Assembly: GCA_963700045.1 (NCBI GenBank)
Contig: CAVOWK010000024.1
Location: 62,001-126,000, forward strand
DNA from: RPQJ01 sp963700045
GTDB taxonomy: Bacteria > Pseudomonadota > Gammaproteobacteria > Steroidobacterales > Steroidobacteraceae
Reading direction: 5' to 3'
Length of the DNA: 64,000 bases
Shown here in pieces: positions 37,047 through 46,421 of the stretch; the first letter of the stretch is position 1; each line of letters starts with the position of its first letter. The position numbers were made by a program, and so were the translations under genes. A model generated the notes under the pieces. The model searched no databases. It saw only the letters and a program-made list of their open reading frames with translations, and was not told where the DNA came from.

Positions 37047-38234
37047 GTGCCCGTCCAACTCGCCGAGCGCGTCAAGCGCGTCAAGCCGTCCCCGACCGTT
37101 GCCCTCACGGGCCGCGTAGCCAAACTCAAGGCCGAGGGGCACGACATCATCGGACTGGGCATCGGCGAGCCGGACTTCGACACCCCGACGCACATTGCCG
37201 ACGCAGGCGTGGACGCGATCCGCAACGGCTTCACGCGCTACACCGCGGTCGAAGGCATCCCGGAGCTGAAGGACGCGATCATCGCGAAGTTCAAGCGTGA
37301 CAACGGCATTGCCTACACGCGCCCGCAGATCCTGGCCTCGACCGGCGCGAAGCAGACGATCTACAACCTGTTCATGGCGGTGATCGATCCGGGCGACGAA
37401 GTCGTGATTCCCGCGCCGTACTGGGTCTCGTACCCGGACATGGCCCTGCTGGCCGACGGCGTGCCGGTCATGCCGTATGCCGGCCCAGAGCAGGGCTACA
37501 AGATCACGGCCGCGCAGCTCGAAGCGGCGATCACGGCGAAGACCCGCGTGTTCATGCTCAACAGCCCGAGCAACCCGACGGGTGCCGCCTACACGCGCGC
37601 CGAACTCGAGGGGATCGCAGCGGTGCTGCGCAAGCACCCGCGCGTGATCATCGCCACCGACGACATGTACGAGCACATCTACTGGGCGCAGGAGCCGTTC
37701 TGCAGCTTCCTGACCGCCTGCCCCGACCTCTACGACCGCACGGTGACGATCAACGGCGTGTCGAAGAGCTACGCGATGACGGGCTGGCGCATCGGCTATT
37801 GCGGCGGCCCGGTCGAGATCGTGACGGCGATGTCGACCATCCAGAGCCAGTGCACCTCGAACCCGGTGTCGATCTCGCAGAAAGCGGCCGCCGCGGCGTT
37901 GAATGGCGACCAGTCCTGTGTCGGCGAGATGAACAAGCATTTCAAGGCGCGGCACGATTACTTCAATGCCGGCCTCAATGCCCTGCCCGGCTTCAAGGTC
38001 CTGCCGGCCGCAGGCACCTTCTACGCCTGGTGTGACATAAGCGAAGCCATCCACATGCGCGGGCTGGCCGACGACAACGCATTCGCCGAATTCCTGCTCG
38101 AAAAGGCCGGCGTGGCCGGCGTGCCGGGCTCGGGCTTCGGCGCACCCGGGCACATCCGCTTCTCGTTCGCGGTCAGCATGCAGACGCTGGAACAGGCCCT
38201 GGCCCGGATGGGCAAGGCGCTGGCCGGAGCGTGA
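37047..38234 (+). CDS. Aspartate aminotransferase (class I, Ib/gamma type)
   Basis: PLP aminotransferase of 395 residues interconverting aspartate and glutamate keto-partners. IGLGIGEPDFDTPTHI, YTAVEGIPELK, LASTGAKQTIYNLFMAV, LNSPSNPTGAAYTRAELEGI and the Schiff-base lysine in GVSKSYAMTGWRIGY are diagnostic of this bacterial branch (often named AspC/AspB). GTG at 37047 gives the family N-terminus MPVQLAERVKRVKPSPT; GGAA lies upstream. The acceptor range (Asp, Glu, prephenate) cannot be told from sequence. Confidence 0.93.
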   Translation: MPVQLAERVKRVKPSPTVALTGRVAKLKAEGHDIIGLGIGEPDFDTPTHIADAGVDAIRNGFTRYTAVEGIPELKDAIIAKFKRDNGIAYTRPQILASTGAKQTIYNLFMAVIDPGDEVVIPAPYWVSYPDMALLADGVPVMPYAGPEQGYKITAAQLEAAITAKTRVFMLNSPSNPTGAAYTRAELEGIAAVLRKHPRVIIATDDMYEHIYWAQEPFCSFLTACPDLYDRTVTINGVSKSYAMTGWRIGYCGGPVEIVTAMSTIQSQCTSNPVSISQKAAAAALNGDQSCVGEMNKHFKARHDYFNAGLNALPGFKVLPAAGTFYAWCDISEAIHMRGLADDNAFAEFLLEKAGVAGVPGSGFGAPGHIRFSFAVSMQTLEQALARMGKALAGA

Positions 38235-38261
38235 GGGGAACAGGTCTTCCTTGACTAACAG

Positions 38262-38292
38262 AGCCGCCAATCGCAAAATCGGCGGCTATTTC
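38262..38292 (+). terminator. Hairpin after the aminotransferase gene
   Basis: AGCCGCC (38262-38268) pairs with GGCGGCT (38281-38287) around a 12 nt loop, followed by a short T-rich stretch. A weak Rho-independent terminator just before tRNA-Asn. Confidence 0.5.
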
Positions 38293-38300
38293 GAGACCGT

Positions 38301-38375
38301 TCCGACATAGCTCAGCGGTAGAGCAGCTGACTGTTAATCAGCGGGTCCCTGGTTCGAATCCAGGTGTCGGAGCCA
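38301..38375 (+). tRNA. tRNA-Asn (GTT)
   Basis: 75 nt with encoded CCA. The acceptor TCCGACA pairs with TGTCGGA; the anticodon arm GCTGA-CTGTTAA-TCAGC reads GTT; the T-loop is GGTTCGAATC. Confidence 0.97.
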
Positions 38376-38501
38376 ACCCACAGATTGTGATGCGGTTCAC
38401 GGAACGACCACGGTCGAATTCCGTAGCCTCTGCGCGCGAACTGCAAGCTGGCCGACAGCTGCACGATCTTATCCACGCAGTACAGGAACACCGATCCCGC
38501 C

Positions 38502-40283
38502 ATGAGCGCAGCAATTGCCCGTTATTTGCCTGCTTCCAACCACCCAGCGATTGGACGACCTCGACGTGCACGCCCGGCTTGGGCAGCTGACGTCCTGGTT
38601 GTTTGCGCTGATGCTGCTGGCGGCGGCGTTCTTCGCCGCCCCTGCGAGCGCCGCCGTCGACCTGCGCGTCGAATCACGGCCCATCAGCGACCCGATCCAG
38701 GCCTACGTGACCGTCACCGACGCGGATGGCAGTCCTGTGGGCGGGCTCACGGCAGGCAGCTTCACGCTGACGTTGGACGGCGCTGCGCTCACGATCCAGC
38801 GTCCGACTTTTCCCTGCCGCCGTCCGCGAATCCGGCCACGAATGTCTCGATCGTGTTCGTCATGGACTACAGCCCGAGCACGGCTGGCGACGCGCGCGCC
38901 GCCATGGAAGGCGCAGTCGTCGACTTCATCAACTCCATGAGTCCGGGCGACTACGCGGCAATCGTCAAGTTCAACAGCAGCAATCCGGCCAAGGCATCGG
39001 TCGTGCAGCCGTTCACGCTGATCGGCGCGCGCAGGCGGTAAAGACGCCTGGTCACTGCGGCGATGCTGCCCTACCCCGGCGAATTCAGCCAACGTTTACG
39101 ACGGCATCAACGTTGCGCTGGACCATTTCGCGTCGCCTCCGGCCGGCGTCACGCTTCCGCCCGGACCCAAGGCGGTAGTCGTGATCAGTGACGGCATGGA
39201 CAACGCGTCGATCAATACGCAGAATTTCGTCATCGACAAGGCGAGCAGCCTCGGCATTCCGCTGTTCACGATCGCCGTGGGGACGCCCGGCACGACCGGC
39301 AGCAACGTGATGAATATCCTGGCGGCCAGGACTGGCGCCAGCTTCATCTCCGCGCCGACCCAGGCGGAGGTCACCAATGCGTACGTGACGATTTCCAGCC
39401 GGCTCGACAACGGTTACCTGCTGAGCTTCGTGTCGTCCATCACCGACTGCAACCAGCATACGCTGTCGGTCACGGTCGCCGGCCAGGGCACGACCGAAAC
39501 CGGGTTCACGCGGTGTGACGCCACAACCGGCCCGGTGACGGTGCCGAACGTGGTGAATCAGACGCAGGCAGCGGCGACCACGGCAATCACTGGTGCAGGG
39601 CTGGTGGTCGGTACGGTAACACAACAGTCGAGCGCCACCGTGCCTGCGGGCAGCGTGAGCAGCCAGAACCCGACGTCGGGGGTGGGCGTACCGGCGGGCT
39701 CAGCGGTGAACCTGGTGGTGTCGACGGGGCCAGCGCCGGCACCCGGGACGGTACCGGTACCGAACGTGCTGAATTTGACGCAGGCGGCGGCGACCACGGC
39801 GATCACAACGGCGCCGGGCTGGTGCTCGGTACGATCTCACAATCGTCCAGCACCACCGTGCCTGCTGGCAGCGTGATCAGCCAGAACCCGAATGCAGGGA
39901 CGGGCGTGGCAGGCCGGTTCGGCGGTCGCGTTGGTGGTGTCGACGGGTCCGGTAGCGGTACCGAACGTGGTGAATCTGACGCAGGCGGCGGCGACTACGT
40001 GCGATCTCCTTTGCGGGGCTGGCGGTCGGCGCGGTCTCAAGGGAGTCGAGTGCCACGGTGCCGTCGGGCAGCGTGATCAGTCAGAACCCGGCGTCGGGAA
40101 CGAACGTGGCGGCAGGTTCGGCGGTCGCAATAGTGGTGTCGACCGGCCCGGTCGCGCCGCCGCCTCCGCCGCCCCCGCCCTCGAAGTAGCGGCGGCGGCG
40201 GCGGCAGCATGGGCTTAGGGAGCCTGGCGCTCGGCCTGGCTGCCCTGGCGGCCAGGCGGCGCAGGCGGGCCTCAATCGGCTGA
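38502..40283 (+). CDS. Secreted VWA-domain protein with PASTA repeats and GlyGly-CTERM-like tail (frameshifted)
   Basis: Reading across several frame changes (about 38580, 38803, 39030-39070, 39815, 39910, 40000 and 40190) gives one protein. A signal peptide (LMLLAAAFFAAPASA) comes first. A VWA domain follows, with the MIDAS motif VMDYSPSTAGD and VVVISDGMDNAS. Three PASTA-like repeats begin VPNVVNQTQAAATTAI, each ending near ALVVSTGP. Next come a poly-Pro stretch and the tail SGGGGGSMGLGSLALGLAAL with a final RRRRR. That tail matches the GlyGly-CTERM sorting signal recognised by rhombosortase. Likely a surface or secreted adhesion-type protein. The exact start is uncertain: ATG 38502 or a TTG/GTG in the next frame. 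Confidence 0.72.
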
Positions 40284-40402
40284 GCCTGAATCCCGTGGCC
40301 GTCGCGTCACTGATCGGTGACGCGACGGCCGCGACTCTCGGGCGATTAACCCAGCCTTCTGCGCCACGAGCGGGCCCGTCGGCGACCAGCTCCCCGTCCG
40401 CC

Positions 40403-42532
40403 ATGAGTAATTCCTCCCCCCAGACCGCGGATCGCGTCTATCGTCCCGAAATCCAGGGGCTGCGCGCCGTTGCCGCGCTTCTGGTTGCCGTTTACCACAT
40501 CTGGCTCGGGCGGGTGTCCGGCGGCGTAGACGTATTCTTCGTAGTGTCGGCATTCCTGGTCACGACGACGCTTCTGCGACAGATCGACACGCAGGGGCAG
40601 GTCCACTTCTTCGAGTTCTGGGGCGGCCTGGCAAGACGTCTGCTGCCGGCGTCAATGTTGGTGCTGTTGGCGGTTACAGTCGCATCCATCGCCTGGCTGC
40701 CGCGCCCGCTCTGGGACGAGGCCATCCCGCAGATCCTGGCGTCGGCGCTCTATCTCGAGAACTGGCGATTGGCATTCGATGCCGTCGATTACCTGCAGCA
40801 AGGTGTGTCGGCGAGTCCCGTCCAGCACTACTGGGCGCTGTCGGTGCAGGGGCAGTTCTATCTGGTGTGGCCGTTCCTGATTGCGGCCGCGGCCTGGTGG
40901 GCAGCCAGAAAAGACTTACCTGCCCGCAGGGTCGTTGCCTATGCCTTCGTCGGGGTATTTGCCGCGTCCTTCATCTATTCGATCTACGCGACCCGTACCA
41001 ACCAGCCCTTCGCGTATTTCAATACCTTCGCCCGTCTGTGGGAATTGAGCCTCGGCGCGCTGCTGGCCCTGGCGCCGCGGATTCAACTCGGCAAGGGCAC
41101 GCGATTCGTCGCCGGCTGGACCGGTCTCATCGGCATCGTGGCTTGCGGCATGGTCTTCCAGGTTTCGCGCGCTTTTCCTGGCTATGCAGCCCTATGGCCT
41201 ACGGGCTGTGCCCTGCTGATCATCCTGTCCGGTGTCAGTGGAACCCGCTTCGGCGCGGACCGGCTGCTGAGTTCGAGGCCGCTCGTGTACCTGGGCGGCA
41301 TCTCGTATGGAATCTATCTCTGGCACTGGCCGGTGCTGACGTTCTGGCGTTGGTACACGTTGCAGGCGCCGGTGACTGTGCTCGGCGGGTTTGGAGTTCT
41401 TGGCCTGTCCATCGGGCTTGCTGCGATCAGTACCCGCTTCGTCGAGAACCCGGTTCGGAGTTCGGGCAGGGGTTTTGCTGGACGCCGCAGCATGGCGAGG
41501 TTCGTCGCCGTCAATGCGGTTCCCGTGCTCGTGCTGGCGCTCGGCTGGGGTGCCTACTACACCGTGCAGCGGCAGCACGACGGCCGCGCGATAGCGCCCG
41601 ATGATCCGGATTATCCCGGTGCGCTCGCGCGGGAGGCCGGCTTCCGCTACACGGGGCATCGAAACGCTCCGCTTTACCCAGGCATGCTCGCGGTCGAGCA
41701 CGACCTGCCGGCCCTTTACGCCAGGGGCTGTAACAGTTGGGATCCCGACTGGCAGCGGGCCAACTGCGTATTCGGTGACGCAAAATCCACACGGACGATC
41801 GCACTCGTTGGATCGTCGAGGGCGGCGCACTGGTTTCCCGCGCTGGAGATTCTGGCCAGGGAGCAAGGATGGCGGATCGTTAGCTACGCCCGCGCCACCT
41901 GTATATTCAGCGTCGAGACCGACGGCATCGAACTCGGGAAGTGGTGCAAGAGGTTCAACGCGCGGCTGGTGCAGATCCTCCTCGAGGACCGTCCCGATGT
42001 CGTGTTCACAACCGCGACTCGGGGATCGGGACACGAGGAACGCGTGCCGGAAGGATTCCTCAGGCGATGGGCGCAACTCGATGGTGCCGGCATCAAGGTG
42101 GTCGCAATTCGAGAGACGCCGTGGATGAAGTTCTGGGTACCCGAGTGCCTGGAGATCAGGGGGGCAGACGATCTTGCGGGCTGTTCTCAACCCGTCGATG
42201 AGGTCATCGCGTCGCCGAGCCCGATTGCCACTCTTGCCCAGCGGCCCGCGAACGTGCATTTCGTCGACATGACTCGCTATTTCTGCGACGACAAGCGCTG
42301 CCTGCCCGCGATCGGAAACGTCATGGTGTACCGGGATCCCAGTCACATCACCGCCACCTATGCGAAAACCCTGGCTCCAATGCTCTTGAATGAGATGTCG
42401 CCGGGCCTTCCGGTTGGATGGGTCACGCGACGGGCGCAGACCTCGACCCGAGGTGTAAGCCCAGTAGACGGCACGGTGCGGAAGGAGCTCGGGCCTGCTA
42501 GAGCGAGCAGCCTGCTCGCCGTCGTCGAGTAA
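40403..42532 (+). CDS. Acyltransferase-3 / SGNH-hydrolase fusion (OafA/YrhL type)
   Basis: About 709 residues. The N-terminal ~370 residues form the multi-span acyltransferase-3 domain, with YRPEIQGLRAVAALLVAVYH (catalytic His), GGVDVFFVVSAFLVT and YGIYLWHWPVL. The C-terminal ~300 residues are a periplasmic SGNH-like domain with DPSHITATYA near its end as the Asp-His pair. The block that usually reads GDSHA is GSSRAAHWF, so the nucleophile region is unusual. Such proteins O-acetylate cell-surface polysaccharides or peptidoglycan. The ATG at 40403 is preferred because MSNSSPQTADRVYRPEIQGL fits the family; a GTG at 40295 lies in frame. Confidence 0.88.
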   Translation: MSNSSPQTADRVYRPEIQGLRAVAALLVAVYHIWLGRVSGGVDVFFVVSAFLVTTTLLRQIDTQGQVHFFEFWGGLARRLLPASMLVLLAVTVASIAWLPRPLWDEAIPQILASALYLENWRLAFDAVDYLQQGVSASPVQHYWALSVQGQFYLVWPFLIAAAAWWAARKDLPARRVVAYAFVGVFAASFIYSIYATRTNQPFAYFNTFARLWELSLGALLALAPRIQLGKGTRFVAGWTGLIGIVACGMVFQVSRAFPGYAALWPTGCALLIILSGVSGTRFGADRLLSSRPLVYLGGISYGIYLWHWPVLTFWRWYTLQAPVTVLGGFGVLGLSIGLAAISTRFVENPVRSSGRGFAGRRSMARFVAVNAVPVLVLALGWGAYYTVQRQHDGRAIAPDDPDYPGALAREAGFRYTGHRNAPLYPGMLAVEHDLPALYARGCNSWDPDWQRANCVFGDAKSTRTIALVGSSRAAHWFPALEILAREQGWRIVSYARATCIFSVETDGIELGKWCKRFNARLVQILLEDRPDVVFTTATRGSGHEERVPEGFLRRWAQLDGAGIKVVAIRETPWMKFWVPECLEIRGADDLAGCSQPVDEVIASPSPIATLAQRPANVHFVDMTRYFCDDKRCLPAIGNVMVYRDPSHITATYAKTLAPMLLNEMSPGLPVGWVTRRAQTSTRGVSPVDGTVRKELGPARASSLLAVVE

Positions 42533-42552
42533 TTTTGGTCCGCGCACCGCCG

Positions 42553-42587
42553 TTCCCTACTGCCGCCAGAATGGCGACAGCAGGGAC
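42553..42587. terminator. Hairpin between convergent genes
   Basis: TCCCT-CTG-CGCC with single bulges pairs with GGCG-CAG-AGGGA around AGAAT. No T-run follows on either side. It may terminate both the acyltransferase and the opposing secreted-protein gene. Confidence 0.4.
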
Positions 42588-42611
42588 GGGAGGTACAGAG
42601 TTTGGCCTGGA

Positions 42612-44045
42612 TTATCTCGGCCAGACCGGCGCACCGCCGCCGGGCGGGACGATTACCGCCGTGTAGCGGAGCCGCATCGGGTAATACAGCCCCCAGTTCG
42701 GCGTGCCGAGCCACAGATCCATGAAGCCAGCATAGCTATCCGGCTGATGCTTATTCCTGTCACCGATGTGCAACATGATCACGTGCGGCTTGCGGGTCCA
42801 GTCGATGGCCGAGCTGTACTGATACAGAGAAGTCATCTCCTGGCTCGAGGTGTACGTGCCAGGCGCCGTGAACCTGATCTTGGTCATGTCGCCGCACGCG
42901 TGGCGCTCCGCCCAGACGTGATCCTGGAACATGCACAATGCGTACAGGGCCACCGTATCAGTTGGCTTCGATATGATCTGCACACGCTGATAGAGCGTTC
43001 CCCTCGAGTAGTCGACCGGCGAACGCCAGTTCGTCGGGTTGTTTGACGGCATCTGGAAGAACTTGAACGCCTCGTGATTGCAAACCCGAGTCCCTGTGCC
43101 GCCCAGAAGCGCCGGGACCCAGATACAGTTCTCGTTTTCGCTCCAGGGCGTCTCGCCCAGCAGGGACATCCTGTAGGAGGTCGTGTGATCGAACGTGCGG
43201 TCGAGCAGCAGCAACTGCCCCGTGGTCGGAGTGCCAGTCGAGACGGTCAGCGTCGCTGCATTGCTGGTGTCGCTGCCGTGAGCATTCCTGACGGTGACGC
43301 GGAAGTTCGAGCCGCTCTCAGCATAGGTCGCGGGCGGAGTCGTGTAGGACGATGCCGTCGCACCGGCAATGTCGACACCGTTCTTCTGCCACTGGTACGA
43401 CAGCGGGTTCGTGCCCGAGGCCGTTACGTTGAACGAGGCTGTCTGCCCTTCCGAGACCGTCCGACTCGCCGGATGGGACGTAACCGCCGGGGCAGTCGCG
43501 CCGGGCGTCGTCGATGGGGTGAGCGTCACGTCATCGAAGAAGTACACGTCTCCATTCGCGTCATACGACTGGAACGCGAACATCAGGCGTCCATCACTGA
43601 CGGCGCCCGAGAAATTCCTGGTTGTGAACTGAACCGAAAAAGTCTGCCATGCCGTAGTCAGGTTGAACACCCGCTTCGACAGGCCATAATTCGTGTAGGG
43701 CGACGCGTGCTTCAACACGCTCACCGCCACGTCGTGACCGGTGTTGGAATACGCCTTGAAAGTCAGCGTGTACTGCGTGCCCGGCTCGAGGGGCACCCTG
43801 GGCTGGTAGAACTGAACGTTCGACCCCTGCGTGGTGATGCCGATGCGCGCTGCTTGCGCGCTGCTCGCACCCGCCGCGCTGTTCGTAAGAGCACCCGCGC
43901 CATTGGTGTAAAAAAGCCAAGGGCTGGTGCCGCTCTCGAAGCCCGGATTCACGACGACGTTTTGCGCCGACGCCGTCGACGTCGTTCCTGCAAGCACCAG
44001 ACCGAGCAACAATGTGCTCACAGCCAGGTTGAAAAATTTTCGCAT
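42612..44045 (-). CDS. Secreted protein: CBM4/9-like, Ig-like and unrecognised C-terminal domain
   Basis: 477 residues with a clear signal peptide (LAVSTLLLGLVLAGTTSTASAQ). Residues about 30-175 resemble a CBM4/9 carbohydrate-binding module (VVVNPGFESGTSPWLFYTNG ... DVYFFDDVTLTP). Residues about 185-275 form an Ig-like domain (SYQWQKNGVDIAGA, NFRVTVRNAHGSD). The last ~190 residues (from QLLLLDRTFDHTTSYRMSLL) were not recognised. They contain conserved Cys in NCIW, RVCNHEAFKFFQ, ALCMFQD and HACGD, and end GAPVWPR. The same three-part core is repeated in the neighbouring gene. The protein may bind or act on a polysaccharide. Confidence 0.82.
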   Translation of the reverse strand: MRKFFNLAVSTLLLGLVLAGTTSTASAQNVVVNPGFESGTSPWLFYTNGAGALTNSAAGASSAQAARIGITTQGSNVQFYQPRVPLEPGTQYTLTFKAYSNTGHDVAVSVLKHASPYTNYGLSKRVFNLTTAWQTFSVQFTTRNFSGAVSDGRLMFAFQSYDANGDVYFFDDVTLTPSTTPGATAPAVTSHPASRTVSEGQTASFNVTASGTNPLSYQWQKNGVDIAGATASSYTTPPATYAESGSNFRVTVRNAHGSDTSNAATLTVSTGTPTTGQLLLLDRTFDHTTSYRMSLLGETPWSENENCIWVPALLGGTGTRVCNHEAFKFFQMPSNNPTNWRSPVDYSRGTLYQRVQIISKPTDTVALYALCMFQDHVWAERHACGDMTKIRFTAPGTYTSSQEMTSLYQYSSAIDWTRKPHVIMLHIGDRNKHQPDSYAGFMDLWLGTPNWGLYYPMRLRYTAVIVPPGGGAPVWPR

Positions 44046-44375
44046 TACTATTCCTTATCGTGTCCAGAGGTTGGGGTCGGTCGCGATCTCTCGCTTCCCG
44101 AATGCCGCGGCCAAGATGAAAGCGCGCCTTTGAGGCGGGCAGTTGAACGTGCGAGGTACGCTTATGTCAACGTGACATTTGTCGCTGATCAGCGACGTTT
44201 GCGTTGCTCTGGCGGCGAGAATGCGAATCCGCTGGCGGCACTCTGTCTGGCCTGACAAGAACTTAGCGTCGGAACCTACGAGCCGACGTGAGCTGATTCA
44301 GGCCGCTGTACCCGAAATAAGTTAAATGAACATTCCGACGCAGATGGAGACCGCGTCATGCCTAAAGAGCCGAAA
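44046..44375. other. Intergenic region with two adjacent palindromes
   Basis: 330 bp between the two tandem secreted-protein genes, with no credible coding frame. It holds TGTCAACGTGACA (44165-44177) and, 3 bp later, the perfect 16 bp palindrome GTCGCTGATCAGCGAC (44181-44196). These lie about 120-150 bp upstream of the minus-strand start at 44045, consistent with operator sites for the 477-residue protein gene. Confidence 0.5.
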
Positions 44376-46421
44376 CTATAGCGGCCAGGCCGGCGCACCC
44401 CCGCCCGGCGGCACAATGATCGCCGTGTAGCGCACGCGCATCGGGTAGTAGAGCCCCCAGTTCGGCGCGCCAAACCACCTGTCCATGTAGTCGGGATAGC
44501 TGTCCGGCTGCACCTTGTTGGCATCGGTGATGTGCAACATGATCAAGTGCGGCTTGCGCGTCCAGTCAATGGCCGTCGTGTACAGATAGAGCTTCTTCAT
44601 GGCCTGGCTCGAGGTGTACGTGCCTGGTGCAGTGAATCTGAGCTTGTTCAAGTCACCGCAGGCATGTCGAGACCCGATGGGCTCATCCTGGAACATGCAC
44701 AGCGCGAACAAGACCGGCGTCGTGCTCGGCTTCGATATGACCTCCAGACGCTGATACAGCGTGCCCGTCGCATAGCTGACCGGCGACGTCCAGCTGGCCG
44801 GATTGTTCACCGGCATCTGGAAGAATTTGAACGCCTCGTGATTGCACACATTGGCGGGGGTCTTCCCCGCCTTGGTGATGCCCTGGACCGAAATGCAGTT
44901 GGCACCGGTCGGGCTGGGCGTCTCGCCCAGTAGTGCCGCCCTGTACGACGTGGTGTAGTCGAACGTGCGATCCAGCAACAGGAGCTGGGTCGCAGGCGCG
45001 GTCACCGTCAAGGTCGCCGCGCTGCTCGTAACACTTCCGTACGAGTTCCTCACATTCACCAGGAAGGTCGCACCGTTGTCCGCAATCACCGTAGCCGGCG
45101 TCGTATAAGACCCACCCATGGCGTCCGGAATGTCGGCGCCGTTCTTCTGCCACTGGTAGGACAAAGGGTCACTGCCCAAGGCGGTAACGCTGAACGTCGC
45201 CGTCTGCCCCGCCGTCACCGTCACGTTCACCGGATTGCTGGAGATGCTCGGTGGGATGCTCGTCGGCACCTTTGTCAGTGTGACGTCGTCGAAAAAGAAC
45301 TGGTCGCCGGCTGCGTCATAGGCACCCAGGGCGAACATCAGGCGCCCGTCACTCACCGGCTCCGTAAACCCTGCCGTCGTGAAGGTGACCGAGAACGTCT
45401 TCCACGCGGTGGTCAGGTCGAACACACGGCCGGACAACCCATAGCTGCTACCCGGCACCAGGTGCTTGACCAAGCTCAATGCCACGTTGTGCCCCGTGCT
45501 GCAATACGCCTTGAAGCTCAGTGTGTATTGTGTCCCGGGCTCCAGCACCAAGCCCGACTGGCTGAGTTGGACATTTGTTCCCTGCGTATTGACCAGGACG
45601 CGCGCTGCCGACGGGCTGGCCGGCCCGGTGACGTCGTTGGCGACCGTCGCCGCACCGTTGGTAATGAAGTCCCATGGCCGGACACCGCTCTCGAAACCTG
45701 AGTTGGCGACCACGTTGTTGTCGGGTCCAACCGGCTGGATCCTGTCCGCCGTGTTGACGAAATAATCGATCGCACTGGCGACGCTGGGATTGTCGACTGC
45801 ATTGCCGGCGAAGACGCCGACGCGGCTGACCACCATGGCGTGAGAGAACGTGACGGCGGTTAACCAGTTGAATCCGTCGAACGAGTACCACTGGGTCCAC
45901 TGGGCTCCGCTGCGCTGAACTCGCAGGTACATGGGCGCCCCGCTCGGGACGCTGCCGATGACGAGGCTTTTCCGGGTCGTGGCGACATCGTTCAGAAAGG
46001 AAGCTGCAAAGACCCTGATGCTGGTGCCATCGCTGAAGAAATCGAAACGGATGAAGTTCCGGTCGTCCGTCTCTACCAGGATGCCCTGCACTTCGTTGCG
46101 GCCGACCAGGTTCGAGTTGAACTTAACTTCGACCTCGAAATTGGTGTCGTTCGCCGACTGCATGATCCGTGGAGCCCGGTTTTGAGCCTGCCACAGGTCA
46201 TGCGATGACCCTGCGGGCACCGAGATCTGCGCCTCGCTGCCGGTCATGAACAGTTGCGAATCTCCCACGGGATCGGAGAAGGTCCAGACGCTCGTGTTGA
46301 GCGTCGCCCCATTGAACTCGTCCGACACGATGCCCGACTGATCGGCCAACGCCAAACGTGCGAACACCAGCCCCAGCAGCACCATAGTCTTCGGCATGCC
46401 AAGGGACCTTCGACTAGTCAT
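44376..46421 (-). CDS. Secreted protein: concanavalin-like (DUF1349), CBM4/9-like, Ig-like and shared C-terminal domain
   Basis: About 681 residues from the ATG at 46421 (MTSRRSLGMPKTMVLLGLVF, a signal peptide). Residues about 28-215 resemble the DUF1349/beta-xylosidase C2 concanavalin-like fold (SDEFNGATLNTSVWTF, QGILVETDDRNFIRF, YLRVQRSGAQW). A CBM4/9-like module (NNVVANSGFESGVRPWDF), an Ig-like domain (SYQWQKNGADIPDA) and the same Cys-containing C-terminal domain as the downstream paralogue follow. It ends GAPAWPL. The two genes are clearly tandem duplicates, this one with an extra N-terminal module. Likely a polysaccharide-binding or -processing protein. Confidence 0.82.
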   Translation of the reverse strand: MTSRRSLGMPKTMVLLGLVFARLALADQSGIVSDEFNGATLNTSVWTFSDPVGDSQLFMTGSEAQISVPAGSSHDLWQAQNRAPRIMQSANDTNFEVEVKFNSNLVGRNEVQGILVETDDRNFIRFDFFSDGTSIRVFAASFLNDVATTRKSLVIGSVPSGAPMYLRVQRSGAQWTQWYSFDGFNWLTAVTFSHAMVVSRVGVFAGNAVDNPSVASAIDYFVNTADRIQPVGPDNNVVANSGFESGVRPWDFITNGAATVANDVTGPASPSAARVLVNTQGTNVQLSQSGLVLEPGTQYTLSFKAYCSTGHNVALSLVKHLVPGSSYGLSGRVFDLTTAWKTFSVTFTTAGFTEPVSDGRLMFALGAYDAAGDQFFFDDVTLTKVPTSIPPSISSNPVNVTVTAGQTATFSVTALGSDPLSYQWQKNGADIPDAMGGSYTTPATVIADNGATFLVNVRNSYGSVTSSAATLTVTAPATQLLLLDRTFDYTTSYRAALLGETPSPTGANCISVQGITKAGKTPANVCNHEAFKFFQMPVNNPASWTSPVSYATGTLYQRLEVISKPSTTPVLFALCMFQDEPIGSRHACGDLNKLRFTAPGTYTSSQAMKKLYLYTTAIDWTRKPHLIMLHITDANKVQPDSYPDYMDRWFGAPNWGLYYPMRVRYTAIIVPPGGGAPAWPL

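Noticed and set aside
38376..38501. Integration site or phage remnant at tRNA-Asn
   Set aside because: No integrase, no repeat of the tRNA 3' end was seen downstream; the adjacent gene is a secreted VWA protein.
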